Source of the DNA: Paenibacillus apiarius
Lineage (GTDB): Bacteria; Bacillota; Bacilli; Paenibacillales; Paenibacillaceae
NCBI RefSeq assembly: GCF_017052585.1
Contig: NZ_JAFFHZ010000001.1
Location: 4,340,001 to 4,404,000, forward strand
Reading direction: 5' to 3'
DNA: 64,000 nucleotides
A model generated the notes under the pieces. That model worked only from the letters and a program-made list of their open reading frames with translations, did no database searches and was not told where the DNA came from. A program made the position numbers and the translations under genes. The stretch's first letter is position 1. Every line of letters begins with the position of its first letter. Shown piece by piece: positions 36,870 to 45,368 of this stretch.

Positions 36870-37994
36870 ATGTTGGAATTTGAATTTGAGATGGAACAAC
36901 TAGCCCAAATTAAAGTTATCGGCGTCGGCGGCGGCGGCAGTAACGCGGTTAACCGCATGATTGATAACGGTGTCCAGGGTGTTGAGTTTATTACGGTTAA
37001 TACGGATGCGCAGGCGCTGCATTTTGCAAAGTCCGAGCATAAGCTGCAGATCGGGGACAAGCTGACTCGAGGCTTGGGTGCCGGAGCAAATCCGGAAGTG
37101 GGGAAGAAAGCGGCTGAGGAATCGCGCGAGCTAATAAGCAACACGCTGAAGGGCGCCGATATGGTGTTCGTTACAGCCGGAATGGGCGGCGGGACAGGTA
37201 CCGGCGCTGCACCGGTCATTGCCGAAATCGCGAAAGAGTGCGGCGCTTTGACTGTTGGCGTCGTCACACGCCCGTTTACATTCGAAGGCCGCAAGCGCCT
37301 TACGCAAGCAGAGATGGGAATCGAAGCTCTGAAAGAGAAAGTCGATACGCTCATCGTCATACCAAATGACCGATTGCTAGAAATTGTAGACAAGAAGACG
37401 CCGATGCTGGAAGCATTCCGCGCGGCGGATAACGTGCTTCGTCAGGCTGTACAAGGCATTTCCGACTTAATTGCGGTTCCGGGTCTTATTAACTTGGACT
37501 TCGCTGATGTGAAGACGATTATGACTGAACGCGGCTCCGCGTTGATGGGCATCGGTATTGCCAATGGCGAGAATCGAGCAGCGGAAGCGGCACGCAAGGC
37601 GATTATGAGTCCGCTTCTGGAGACGTCGATCGATGGGGCACGCGGTGTTATTATGAACATCACGGGCGGTTCGAACCTTTCTTTGTATGAAGTCAATGAA
37701 GCAGCCGAGATTGTAACAGAAGCTTCCGATCCGGAAGTGAATATGATTTTCGGTGCCATCATCGACGAGAATATGAATGATGACATTAAGGTTACGGTCA
37801 TCGCAACCGGATTTGAGCATAAGCCTGCGCCAGCCATACCTGGACGTCGTCCATCGTCTGCTGCTGGCGGCAACGAAGCAGCTGATTCACGCTCTGCATC
37901 TGCGCTTCGCCCATTCGGCAATCAGTCATCCGGGGATCAGCTGGATATTCCAACGTTTCTGCGCAACCGGCCCCGTAACACGAACAACGATTAA
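36870..37994 (+). CDS. ftsZ: Cell division protein FtsZ
   Basis: This 374-residue tubulin-like GTPase forms the Z ring. It has [16 protein letters not shown] near residue 17, the tubulin signature [12 protein letters not shown] near residue 104, and the T7 loop NLDFADVK near 208. The low-complexity linker and the C-terminal binding peptide DIPTFLRNR end the protein, the latter being the contact for FtsA and SepF. ATG at 36870 follows GGGGAGAT. It is the last gene of the dcw cluster and is followed by a strong terminator. Confidence 0.98.
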   Translation: MLEFEFEMEQLAQIKVIGVGGGGSNAVNRMIDNGVQGVEFITVNTDAQALHFAKSEHKLQIGDKLTRGLGAGANPEVGKKAAEESRELISNTLKGADMVFVTAGMGGGTGTGAAPVIAEIAKECGALTVGVVTRPFTFEGRKRLTQAEMGIEALKEKVDTLIVIPNDRLLEIVDKKTPMLEAFRAADNVLRQAVQGISDLIAVPGLINLDFADVKTIMTERGSALMGIGIANGENRAAEAARKAIMSPLLETSIDGARGVIMNITGGSNLSLYEVNEAAEIVTEASDPEVNMIFGAIIDENMNDDIKVTVIATGFEHKPAPAIPGRRPSSAAGGNEAADSRSASALRPFGNQSSGDQLDIPTFLRNRPRNTNND

Positions 37995-38012
37995 TATGAT
38001 CAATTGATTAAT

Positions 38013-38046
38013 AAAAGCGTTTGCCTGCTATCAGGCAAACGCTTTT
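38013..38046 (+). terminator. Terminator after ftsZ
   Basis: AAAAGCGTTTGCCTG (38013-38027) and CAGGCAAACGCTTTT (38032-38046) are perfect 15-base inverted arms with a 4-base loop. Confidence 0.92.
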
Positions 38047-38083
38047 GTCGTTCCTCACCCATGAAAGCTATCATCTGGTAACC

Positions 38084-38150
38084 CTCGACAAAAAAAGTGC
38101 CTTTCTTCGCCCACCTTTAGACAGACTTCGGATACGGGTCTCTTTATACT
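38084..38150 (+). promoter_or_regulatory. spoIIG promoter with Spo0A box and wide -35/-10 spacing
   Basis: TAGACA (38118-38123) and TATACT (38145-38150) are 21 bases apart, similar to the 22-base spacing known for the Spo0A-activated spoIIG promoter of B. subtilis. CTCGACA (38084-38090) matches six of seven bases of the inverted 0A box TTCGACA, and TTCGCCC (38106-38112) is a weaker second site. Confidence 0.65.
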
Positions 38151-38198
38151 AATTAATAACTTCCCAATAGTTGGCGGCTTATGAAGGGGGGAAGCACA

Positions 38199-39185
38199 TT
38201 GACCGTCATCTATGCTGATCTTTTATTCGGTATGAACTTCATATTGGATTGGACCTTGCTCCGAACGACAGCCTGGATGCGGGGGTTCTCCTTTTCAAAA
38301 TGGAAGGTTGCTGCCGCGACGGGTGTAGGGACGGCTTATGCTGCTGTGTTATTCATACCGTCATACCCGATTCTTTATACGTACGTAGGCAAAATAATTT
38401 TCTCTATAGTTATGCTGCTCATTGCGTTTGGATTTCGCAACGTCGGTTTTTTTGTTAAAACAATCGCCGCTTTTTACTTTTCTGCATTTGTATTGGCCGG
38501 CGGTGCCGTCGGCTTGCAATATTTATTTCAAGATGCTAGAGGATGGTCGCTCTTTCGCGAGGCCCGGGAAATGTGGAAGAGCGGCGGAACAGAGCTGCAA
38601 ATGGGTGCTGGCTTCCTCATCGTGGCGCTGCTGGCTTCCTACGCACTATTTCGTACCGTGTGGAAGCAGAGCAAGCGTCAGCAGCAAGTGGCGAGACAAT
38701 TGGTTCGGCTGGACATTCAAATCGGTGAAATCAATCGGAGCTGCACAGGCCTGGTAGATACGGGAAATCATCTGAATGATCCCTTAAGCGGCGCGCCAGT
38801 CATTGTTACGGAGTCGCGCCTATGGGAGGGAGTCCTGCCGGAAGAATGGCTCGAGCGGCTAAAGCAAGAGGAGCCGCTCGACATGCTGCAATCCATTGGC
38901 AACTCAGATGGGAGGTGGCCGCTTGATGAATCCAGGCTGCGCATTATCCCCTATCGAGGAGTGAACCAAGGAATGCAATGGATGATTGGGTTGAAGCCAG
39001 ACTTCATTCAAGTCATTTCCGAGACAGCTAATTATGTCTGCACAAAAGTGATTATCGGGCTGGACGGAGGGACGCTATCCCACGAAGGCGCGTTTCAGGC
39101 GATTATCCATCCGGGCGTGATGGAAGCGGCTGAAACCTGCCCGCCGCATTCCGGAACTCCAGAAGCGGCCACGCAAGCTTCGTAG
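38199..39185 (+). CDS. spoIIGA: Sporulation sigma-E factor-processing aspartic peptidase
   Basis: This 328-residue protein has five hydrophobic segments in its N-terminal half and a cytoplasmic aspartic protease domain with LVDTGNHLNDPLSG near residue 185. SpoIIGA dimerises in the mother-cell membrane and cleaves the pro-sequence of SigE, encoded next door. Translation starts at a TTG at 38199 behind GAAGGGGGGAAG; an ATG at 38181 overlaps that site. It stands directly after the ftsZ terminator. Confidence 0.93.
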   Translation: MTVIYADLLFGMNFILDWTLLRTTAWMRGFSFSKWKVAAATGVGTAYAAVLFIPSYPILYTYVGKIIFSIVMLLIAFGFRNVGFFVKTIAAFYFSAFVLAGGAVGLQYLFQDARGWSLFREAREMWKSGGTELQMGAGFLIVALLASYALFRTVWKQSKRQQQVARQLVRLDIQIGEINRSCTGLVDTGNHLNDPLSGAPVIVTESRLWEGVLPEEWLERLKQEEPLDMLQSIGNSDGRWPLDESRLRIIPYRGVNQGMQWMIGLKPDFIQVISETANYVCTKVIIGLDGGTLSHEGAFQAIIHPGVMEAAETCPPHSGTPEAATQAS

Positions 39186-39225
39186 CATATCGAATCAAAT
39201 AGGACAGCGCATAGAACGTTTGCAA

Positions 39226-39265
39226 GTGCGTGTTCAGAAGGGGGCTTTTTGAACAACCTCTGCAA
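39226..39265 (+). repeat. Dispersed GTTCAAA/TTTGAAC intergenic repeat, copy 6
   Basis: It reads GTGCGTGTTCAGAAGGGGG then CTTTTTGAACAACCTCT, about 70 bases before the sigE start codon. It is one of the best-preserved copies. Confidence 0.65.
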
Positions 39266-39334
39266 TCATCGTTACATAGGAACGCGCTGCAGTCTAGACT
39301 GCCCTTTCATCACACGTTTATAGGAGGATTGTCG

Positions 39335-40057
39335 ATGCGGTTGAAATGGAAACTAATGATGCAACTCTATTATTATAGGCTGTTGTTCTGGGTCGGACTA
39401 AAGCGCGATGAAATCTATTATATTGGCGGGAGCGAGGCGCTTCCGCCGCCACTGACACGAGAAGAGGAAGAATATTTGCTCTCCAAGCTATCTTCGGGAG
39501 AAGCGGCAATACGGGCAATGCTGATTGAGCGCAACTTGCGGCTAGTCGTGTATATTGCAAGAAAGTTCGAGAACACGGGCATTCACATCGAAGATTTGGT
39601 ATCGATCGGCGCCATCGGGTTGATTAAGGCGGTCAATACGTTCGATCCGGAGAAAAAGATAAAGCTGGCCACGTATGCATCGCGATGCATCGAGAACGAG
39701 ATTTTGATGTATTTGCGCCGCAATAACAAGACGAGAACGGAAGTATCCTTCGACGAACCGCTCAATATCGACTGGGACGGAAACGAGCTGCTGTTGTCCG
39801 ACGTGCTGGGCACAGAAAATGATACGATTTACAAAAATATCGAAGAGCAGGTGGATCGCAAATTGCTCCACAAGGCGCTCGACAAGCTGAGTGAAAGAGA
39901 ACGCATGATCATGGAGCTGCGATTCGGTTTGGCGGATGGGGAAGAGAAGACCCAGAAGGATGTTGCCGATCTCTTGGGCATTTCCCAGTCTTATATTTCC
40001 CGGCTGGAAAAGCGGATTATAAAGCGTTTACGCAAAGAATTTAATAAAATGGTGTAG
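39335..40057 (+). CDS. sigE: RNA polymerase sporulation sigma factor SigE
   Basis: This is a 240-residue sigma-70 family factor, made as an inactive precursor: the first ~30 residues ([20 protein letters not shown]) are a membrane-binding pro-sequence. Region 2 ([22 protein letters not shown]) and the C-terminal helix-turn-helix ([20 protein letters not shown]) are complete. SigE drives early mother-cell transcription. The ATG at 39335 follows TAGGAGGA; the frame is open to 39230 but lacks a ribosome site. A repeat copy precedes it. Confidence 0.97.
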   Translation: MRLKWKLMMQLYYYRLLFWVGLKRDEIYYIGGSEALPPPLTREEEEYLLSKLSSGEAAIRAMLIERNLRLVVYIARKFENTGIHIEDLVSIGAIGLIKAVNTFDPEKKIKLATYASRCIENEILMYLRRNNKTRTEVSFDEPLNIDWDGNELLLSDVLGTENDTIYKNIEEQVDRKLLHKALDKLSERERMIMELRFGLADGEEKTQKDVADLLGISQSYISRLEKRIIKRLRKEFNKMV

Positions 40058-40122
40058 CCTGAATATGTCTATGAGCACCGCTGTTTTTTGTCATTTCGGG
40101 TCAGTAAGCGAATGGGATGCAG

Positions 40123-40150
40123 GAATAAAAATGATCCCCGGGGAGATAAT
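40123..40150 (+). promoter_or_regulatory. Possible SigF/SigG-type promoter before sigG
   Basis: GAATA (40123-40127) and GGAGATAAT (40142-40150, fitting GGnnAnnnT) are 14 bases apart. Known SigF promoters use 15-16 bases, so the match is imperfect. sigG of B. subtilis is transcribed by SigF. Confidence 0.4.
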
Positions 40151-40185
40151 GTACATTAATGTTTCTCCCTGGGAGGTAGTCACGA

Positions 40186-40968
40186 ATGACCCGAAACAAA
40201 GTCGAAATTTGCGGTGTCGATACATCGAAGTTACCCGTGCTCACTAACGCCGAAATGAGAGAATTGTTCGTGTCTCTGCAGGAACGAAACGACCGTTCGG
40301 CTCGGGAAAAGCTGGTCAACGGTAACTTGCGCCTTGTCCTTAGCGTTATCCAACGCTTTAATAACCGCGGAGAGTTCGTCGATGATCTATTTCAAGTCGG
40401 CTGCATCGGATTGATGAAAGCCATCGACAACTTTGACCTGGGACAGAACGTCAAATTCTCAACCTACGCGGTCCCGATGATTATAGGCGAAATACGCCGG
40501 TACCTGCGGGACAACAACCCAATTCGGGTGTCACGCAGCTTGCGGGATATCGCGTACAAGGCGTTGCAAGTTCGTGATTCCTTGACGAATCAGAATTCGC
40601 GGGAGCCGACGATCAATGAAATCTCAGAGGCTTTAAACGTTCCCAAGGAAGACGTCGTATTTGCGCTTGACGCGATTCAAGACCCCGTCTCGCTGTTTGA
40701 ACCGATTTATCATGATGGCGGCGATCCGATTTATGTGATGGATCAGATTAGCGACGATAAGAACAAAGACGTGTCTTGGATCGAAGAGATTGTGCTTCGA
40801 GAGGCGATGCGTAAACTGAATGAGCGCGAGAAGATGATTTTATCAATGCGTTTTTTTGAAGGAAAAACTCAGATGGAAGTTGCAGATGAGATTGGCATTT
40901 CGCAAGCTCAAGTATCACGACTCGAAAAATCCGCTATTAATCAAATGCAGAAGCATGTTCGAACTTAA
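40186..40968 (+). CDS. sigG: RNA polymerase sporulation sigma factor SigG
   Basis: This 260-residue factor acts in the forespore after engulfment. The N-terminus VEICGVDTSKLPVLTN is typical of SigG, region 2 has NLRLVLSVIQRFNNRGEFVDDLFQVG, read here as FNNRGEFVDDLFQVG, and the C-terminal helix-turn-helix is MEVADEIGISQAQVSRLEKS. Start ATG 40186 follows GGGAGG. It is downstream of sigE in the standard order and has its own probable promoter and terminator. Confidence 0.97.
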   Translation: MTRNKVEICGVDTSKLPVLTNAEMRELFVSLQERNDRSAREKLVNGNLRLVLSVIQRFNNRGEFVDDLFQVGCIGLMKAIDNFDLGQNVKFSTYAVPMIIGEIRRYLRDNNPIRVSRSLRDIAYKALQVRDSLTNQNSREPTINEISEALNVPKEDVVFALDAIQDPVSLFEPIYHDGGDPIYVMDQISDDKNKDVSWIEEIVLREAMRKLNEREKMILSMRFFEGKTQMEVADEIGISQAQVSRLEKSAINQMQKHVRT

Positions 40969-40991
40969 CCCTTTATGTTAAGTTATGCTTA

Positions 40992-41025
40992 CAGCCGACC
41001 GCTTAGAAGCGTCGGCTTTTTTTTA
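40992..41025 (+). terminator. Terminator after sigG
   Basis: AGCCGAC-CGCTT pairs with AGCG-TCGGCT around a short loop, followed by eight T residues. Confidence 0.88.
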
Positions 41026-41157
41026 CGTTTAGGGACACTGCCCGGGCGTAGAGGCGGGGCGAGGAAATGCGTCGGCTGAGCAATGTGTGTCTACAGGAGG
41101 TTTTATGCCTCGGAAATGTTAATCGCGGATATAAGGACATTTTGCCCGAACGATACA

Positions 41158-41171
41158 TATACTTAAGTATA
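41158..41171. promoter_or_regulatory. 14-base perfect palindrome before ylmC
   Basis: TATACTTAAGTATA is a perfect inverted repeat about 80 bases before ylmC and directly upstream of repeat copy 7. Meaning unknown. Confidence 0.4.
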
Positions 41172-41173
41172 GG

Positions 41174-41210
41174 AGTGCACGTTCAAAAGAGGTTTTTTTA
41201 AACAAGCTTT
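41174..41210 (+). repeat. Dispersed GTTCAAA/TTTGAAC intergenic repeat, copy 7
   Basis: It reads GTGCACGTTCAAAAGAGG then TTTTTTTAAACAAGCTTT, ending about 40 bases before the ylmC start codon. Confidence 0.5.
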
Positions 41211-41249
41211 ACAAAGCAAGGTCAAATCCAATGTGTCGTGGTGAATGCT

Positions 41250-41537
41250 ATGAAAATATCCGATTTCCAAACGAAGGATGTCATCAATATTGTAGACGGG
41301 AAAAAACTAGGGCAAGTTAGCGATGTAGAACTCGATTTAAAGCAGGGGCGCATTGATTCCATTGTCGTGCCCAATTACAGCAAGTTCCTAGGCGTGTTCG
41401 GCGGAGGCACGGAACTGGTTATTCCCTGGCGTAATATTGTCAAAATCGGGGCGGACGTTGTGCTCGTCAAAATGGAGGAGACGAAGACGATTCGTGCCGA
41501 GGAGTATGAGGACGTGGCGTTTCAGCACAAAACATAG
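41250..41537 (+). CDS. ylmC: YlmC/YmxH-family PRC-barrel protein
   Basis: This 95-residue protein folds as a PRC barrel: MKISDFQTKDVINIVDGKKLG, with VELDLKQGRIDSIVV and IPWRNIVKIGADVVLV typical of YlmC/YmxH family members in spore formers. The family is widespread and its function is not settled. The ribosome binding site is weak (GTGGTG), and a GTG at 41238 is an alternative start. It lies upstream of pgeF as in Bacillus. Confidence 0.88.
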   Translation: MKISDFQTKDVINIVDGKKLGQVSDVELDLKQGRIDSIVVPNYSKFLGVFGGGTELVIPWRNIVKIGADVVLVKMEETKTIRAEEYEDVAFQHKT

Positions 41538-41584
41538 GCTTAGAGGGGCTGTTTATGGTACACTGTACGTTGAGGTGAACAACG

Positions 41585-42442
41585 ATGGAACCTTTTGTGC
41601 TTCAGCGAAAAAAACATAACGACGGGCCTGTGCTGCTAGAACTGAAAGGGTGGACGGATGCATATCCGGCATTGACCGCAGGCTTCACGACACGCAGTGG
41701 AGGGGTCAGCGAAGGTGGCTGCGGTTCATTGAACTGCGCGCTCCATGTTCAAGACGATGAACAGCATGTAATTGTGAATCGTCAGCGTGTCGCTGAGGCT
41801 AGCGGTATGCCATTCGATGCATGGACATGCGCGGAACAAGTGCATGGCAACCATGTGCATATTGTAACGTCGGACGAACGCGGCAGAGGGAGATTGAATC
41901 GGGATGATGCGATTCAAAATGCGGATGCTCTGGTTACTGATGTAACAGGGGTCATGTTGACATCGTTCTATGCCGATTGTGTCCCGCTCTTGTTCCTTGA
42001 CCCGGTGCAGCGGGTTGTCGGACTTGCTCACGCAGGGTGGAAAGGGACGGTAAGCAAAATCGGGCCGGCGACGATACATACAATGATGGCGAATTACGAT
42101 TGTCGACCTGAACACATTCGTGCAGCGATAGGTCCATCCATCGGACCTTGCTGCTATGAGGTGGACGAGCGTGTCCTGGCAGAGGTGAATCACGTGTTCG
42201 CGGCTTGTCCGGAGGCGAGGGCGCATGCGGATACGATCATTCGTCCCACGGCGCCGGGACATGCCATGCTGGATTTGCGGGAACTGAATCGACAATTGTT
42301 GAACCAAGCAGGAATTTTGACAACAAATATCGAATGTACTAGTTGGTGTACCGGTTGCCATACGGATATGTTCTTCTCCCACCGCATGGAGGGGGGTGCA
42401 ACCGGACGCATGATGAGTTGGATTGGTTGGAGGATGACATGA
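41585..42442 (+). CDS. pgeF: Peptidoglycan editing factor PgeF (YlmD, laccase-domain family)
   Basis: This 285-residue protein has the COG1496 domain with metal-binding motifs: ADCVPLLFLDP near residue 133, HAGWKGTVSKI near residue 148 and the C-terminal CTGCHTDMFFSHR. Family members act as copper-dependent oxidoreductases or purine nucleoside-processing enzymes, and one bacterial member removes misincorporated amino acids from peptidoglycan precursors. Start ATG follows GAGGTG. It overlaps the ylmE start by four bases (ATGA). Confidence 0.9.
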   Translation: MEPFVLQRKKHNDGPVLLELKGWTDAYPALTAGFTTRSGGVSEGGCGSLNCALHVQDDEQHVIVNRQRVAEASGMPFDAWTCAEQVHGNHVHIVTSDERGRGRLNRDDAIQNADALVTDVTGVMLTSFYADCVPLLFLDPVQRVVGLAHAGWKGTVSKIGPATIHTMMANYDCRPEHIRAAIGPSIGPCCYEVDERVLAEVNHVFAACPEARAHADTIIRPTAPGHAMLDLRELNRQLLNQAGILTTNIECTSWCTGCHTDMFFSHRMEGGATGRMMSWIGWRMT

Positions 42443-43128
42443 TGACGCTGCAGCACCGAATACAAGCTGTAGAACAACGCATACAAGCGGCATGCGATCG
42501 AAGCGGCCGCAAGCGAGACGAAATTCAAGTGATTGCTGTGACGAAATATGTGTCGCTTGAAGCAACGGGAGAGGCGATTCGCGCCGGCTTGCCGCATATC
42601 GGCGAGAATCGTTGGCAGGATGCGGAAGCGAAATGGAAAGCTTTCGGCGCGGAAGCGACTTGGCATTTTATCGGTTCATTGCAAAGCAACAAAGCGAAGG
42701 ACGTTGTGGGCAAGTTCGCCTATATTCATTCCTTGGACCGCCTTTCTCTGGCACAGGCCATCGAGAAACGGGCGGCTTCACTGGAAGAACGCGTGCGCTG
42801 CTTTATCCAGGTGAACATTTCGGGTGAAGATACGAAGCAAGGGTTGCCTCCAGCGGAGGTGCCGTCGTTCTTGGAACATTTGCGCTCGTTCCCTCATCTT
42901 GAGCCGGTCGGATTAATGACAATGGCCCCTTACGAACTGGAACCGGATGCGACAAGACCCGTCTTTCGCGGCTTAAGGCTGCTGCGTGATGAGCTGGAGG
43001 CGGCTATGCCCGTATCGTTACCGCATTTATCGATGGGAATGTCCAATGATTTCGAGATTGCCATCGAAGAAGGAGCGACATGGGTTCGGCTTGGTTCCAT
43101 CCTGGTAGGGAAGGAAGGGGAAGCGTAA
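42439..43128 (+). CDS. ylmE: YggS/YlmE-family pyridoxal phosphate homeostasis protein
   Basis: This 229-residue protein has a TIM-barrel PLP domain with the Schiff-base lysine in [12 protein letters not shown] near residue 38, [15 protein letters not shown] near residue 77, and the C-terminal [23 protein letters not shown], read as [19 protein letters not shown]. It controls free PLP and amino-acid metabolism. GGAGG lies five bases before the first ATG (42439); a second ATG at 42442 is equally spaced. It ends in TAATG, with sepF starting one base later. Confidence 0.92.
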   Translation: MMTLQHRIQAVEQRIQAACDRSGRKRDEIQVIAVTKYVSLEATGEAIRAGLPHIGENRWQDAEAKWKAFGAEATWHFIGSLQSNKAKDVVGKFAYIHSLDRLSLAQAIEKRAASLEERVRCFIQVNISGEDTKQGLPPAEVPSFLEHLRSFPHLEPVGLMTMAPYELEPDATRPVFRGLRLLRDELEAAMPVSLPHLSMGMSNDFEIAIEEGATWVRLGSILVGKEGEA

Positions 43129-43580
43129 TGGGTGTGATGAACCGTTTTATGAATTTTCTCGGACTGCAGGAAGAAGAAGAGATCATCGAACGTGAAAAGA
43201 TAGCGGACGCCGAAGAGCATGAGCTGGATGCGCCGGTATTCGACCAACGCAAGACTTCATCGAAGGGAGCCAACATTGTGAGCATCCATTCACAAAAAGC
43301 GGCTAAAGTGGTGCTCTATGAACCCCGATCTTACGATGAAGCGCAAGAGATCGCTGATCATTTGCGCTCGCGGCGCTCAGTCGTCGTGAATTTGCAGCGC
43401 GTGCGCAACGACCAAGCTCTGCGCATTATCGACTTCCTAAGCGGAACTGTCTACGCCTTGAGCGGCAATATATCGAAGATTGGCGGTAATATATTTATAT
43501 GCACGCCGGAGCATATTGAAATTCAAGGTTCCATTACGGAGATGTTCGCGGAAGAGTTTGACTACAATCAAATGAGGTGA
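43128..43580 (+). CDS. sepF: Cell division protein SepF
   Basis: This 150-residue protein has an N-terminal amphipathic membrane-binding helix ([13 protein letters not shown]), an acidic linker, and a C-terminal globular domain ([22 protein letters not shown], then [19 protein letters not shown]) that forms rings and bundles FtsZ. It can replace FtsA as a membrane anchor. AAGGAAGGGG precedes the ATG, which overlaps the ylmE stop (TAATG), indicating coupled translation. Confidence 0.95.
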   Translation: MGVMNRFMNFLGLQEEEEIIEREKIADAEEHELDAPVFDQRKTSSKGANIVSIHSQKAAKVVLYEPRSYDEAQEIADHLRSRRSVVVNLQRVRNDQALRIIDFLSGTVYALSGNISKIGGNIFICTPEHIEIQGSITEMFAEEFDYNQMR

Positions 43581-43587
43581 CCTGAAT

Positions 43588-43857
43588 TTGGAATACCAGG
43601 TGTTAACGTACTTGGGCTATTTATATCAGATATACAGATGGCTCATTATTATTTATATTTTGATGTCTTGGGTGCCTAACGTACGCGAAAGCTTCGTGGG
43701 TGAAATATTAGGCAAGATCGTAGAACCTTATTTAGCTCCGTTCCGGCGCATTATCCCGCCGATTGGCGGCATGCTCGACATCTCCCCGATCGTAGCTTTG
43801 TTCACGCTCCACTTCGTTTATATGGGCTTGTTTGCGGTCGTTCAATATATTTTCTAA
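43588..43857 (+). CDS. ylmG: YggT-family membrane protein (YlmG)
   Basis: This 89-residue protein has two hydrophobic segments (about residues 10-30 and 65-88) and the family's central motif IVEPYLAPFRRIIPPIGGMLDISPIVAL (read as PYLAPFRRIIPPIGG). YggT/YlmG proteins are linked to membrane insertion and division. Translation starts at a TTG behind GAGGTGA, seven bases past the sepF stop. Confidence 0.88.
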   Translation: MEYQVLTYLGYLYQIYRWLIIIYILMSWVPNVRESFVGEILGKIVEPYLAPFRRIIPPIGGMLDISPIVALFTLHFVYMGLFAVVQYIF

Positions 43858-43979
43858 TGAATGAGGAAGAATATATTGCAGATGTATTCTTGCCTTATCC
43901 TTTCCACAGCTGCGGCGTATCCTTGAACCGGGACATGCCGGTCAAGCTGGGGGCAGAGCATGTAAAGGGCGGCGAATAG
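43857..43979 (+). CDS. Candidate 40-residue ORF between ylmG and ylmH
   Basis: An open frame starts at an ATG that overlaps the ylmG stop (TAATG) and ends at a TAG two bases before the ylmH ATG, filling the whole gap. The translation begins MNEEEYIADVFLPYPFHSCG and is not in frame with ylmG or ylmH. It contains the ylmH ribosome site. No ribosome binding site precedes it, so expression would need coupling to ylmG. It could equally be a chance ORF. No family is recognised. Confidence 0.35.
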   Translation: MNEEEYIADVFLPYPFHSCGVSLNRDMPVKLGAEHVKGGE

Positions 43980-43981
43980 CA

Positions 43982-44773
43982 ATGACAGCCAACGAACGTA
44001 TATACGCTCACTTCCATCCGGATGAACGCGCGTTTGTCGATCGCGCATGGGAGTGGGTGATACGCGCTGCACAGCAGCATGAAGTGCGGCGCACCGATTT
44101 TATGGATCCGCGGCAAGCCTTTATCGTATCAACGCTTGTCAACCGTGAACCAGATGTTCAGCTTCTGCTGGAAGGCGGTTATGAGCAAGCTGAGCGCAAG
44201 CGGGCGTTAATTGCTCCTGATTATGTTTACGCCGAAGGTGAAGAGATGGGGATAGCCGTCATGGAGATCACGTCGTCTGATCGGAAATGGGACGAGCTTG
44301 AGCATGGCGATTTTTTGGGCGCAGTGCTTGGCTTAGGAATAAAACGCGATAAAATAGGCGACATTCACATCAGCGAGGATCGTTGCCATATGCTTATTAC
44401 CGAGGATATTGCCTCTTTCCTCGATACACATCTTCGGCAAGTGCATCGGGTCAATGTGTTTACGGACGTGCTGCCGCTTTCCGAATTGCGTACCGCCGAT
44501 GTGGAGCTGAACGTGATGCAGCTCAGCGTCGCGTCGCTTCGTCTGGATGGCATCGTGAGCGATGTATTCAGATTAAGCCGCGCGAAGATTGTCGCTCCCA
44601 TCAAAGCCGGGCGCTGCAAGGTCAACTGGAAAGTTGAAGACAATCCGTCCGCTCTGCTCAGAGCAGGCGATGTTGTGTCGCTGCAGGGCTTTGGACGCTT
44701 TAAGGTCATCGATATGGAAGGGATGACAAAGAAAGGCCGCATGCGGATCACGGTGGGGACGTATGCCCGTTAG
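43982..44773 (+). CDS. ylmH: S4-domain RNA-binding protein YlmH
   Basis: This 263-residue protein has an N-terminal region of YlmH type and a C-terminal S4 RNA-binding domain (LRLDGIVSDVFRLSRAKIVAPIKAGRCKVNWKVED, read as RLSRAKIVAPIKAGRCKVN). Family members bind the ribosome and take part in rescue of stalled peptidyl-tRNA on 50S subunits. The ATG at 43982 follows AAGGGCGGC at a slightly long distance. An in-frame TAG lies directly upstream of the start. Confidence 0.92.
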   Translation: MTANERIYAHFHPDERAFVDRAWEWVIRAAQQHEVRRTDFMDPRQAFIVSTLVNREPDVQLLLEGGYEQAERKRALIAPDYVYAEGEEMGIAVMEITSSDRKWDELEHGDFLGAVLGLGIKRDKIGDIHISEDRCHMLITEDIASFLDTHLRQVHRVNVFTDVLPLSELRTADVELNVMQLSVASLRLDGIVSDVFRLSRAKIVAPIKAGRCKVNWKVEDNPSALLRAGDVVSLQGFGRFKVIDMEGMTKKGRMRITVGTYAR

Positions 44774-44868
44774 GAACATTTGGGAACGGGAGCTTGCAGG
44801 ATTTCTGCATGAATTTGTCGAACAAAAGGATACGCTCTAGGGTTCGTAATTTTGAGGAGGTGCACATC

Positions 44869-45351
44869 ATGCCATTGACACCACTGGATATACATAACAA
44901 AGAATTTGGCCGCAAGCTGCGCGGTTACGATGAGGACGAAGTCAACGAATTTCTAGACCAAGTCATTAAAGATTATGAGGCGGCCATTCGCGAGAACAAG
45001 GAAATGCAAAGCCATGCCGCAAGCTTGCAGGAGAAGCTCAATCACTTTGCGAACTTGGAAGAAACGTTAAGCAAGACGATCATCGTTGCCCAAGAAGCGG
45101 CTGACGAGGTGAAGAGCAATGCGAAGAAAGAAGCGCAGCTCATCATTAAAGAAGCGGAGAAAAATGCGGACCGCATCGTTAACGATGCGCTCACGAAATC
45201 CCGCAAAATTGCGATGGAAGTAGAAGAACTGAAGAAGCAAGCTTCCATCTACCGCGCCCGCTTCCGCACGCTGGTGGAAGCGCAGTTGGAGCTTCTCAGC
45301 CAAGATGGTTGGGAAGCGCTTGAACGTGCCGAAGTAAAGGAATTGTATTAA
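44869..45351 (+). CDS. divIVA: Division-site and cell-pole protein DivIVA
   Basis: This 160-residue coiled-coil protein binds negatively curved membranes at poles and septa. The N-terminal lipid-binding part MPLTPLDIHNKEFGRKLRGY and the EDEVNEFLDQVIKDYE helix are typical. A second coiled coil (residues about 60-150) ends with a conserved RARFRTLVEAQLELL. GAGGAGGTG sets the ATG at 44869; the frame is open upstream to 44794. Confidence 0.95.
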   Translation: MPLTPLDIHNKEFGRKLRGYDEDEVNEFLDQVIKDYEAAIRENKEMQSHAASLQEKLNHFANLEETLSKTIIVAQEAADEVKSNAKKEAQLIIKEAEKNADRIVNDALTKSRKIAMEVEELKKQASIYRARFRTLVEAQLELLSQDGWEALERAEVKELY

Positions 45352-45368
45352 CCCTCCTCAAGCCGTGT

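Noticed and set aside
40065..40247. Open frame of 60 codons overlapping the start of sigG
   Set aside because: No ribosome binding site, overlaps the sigG start and has no known motif.
41103..41122. Five-codon ORF after AGGAGG (MPRKC)
   Set aside because: The ribosome site is good but five codons are too short to support a gene; it may be chance or a mini-leader.
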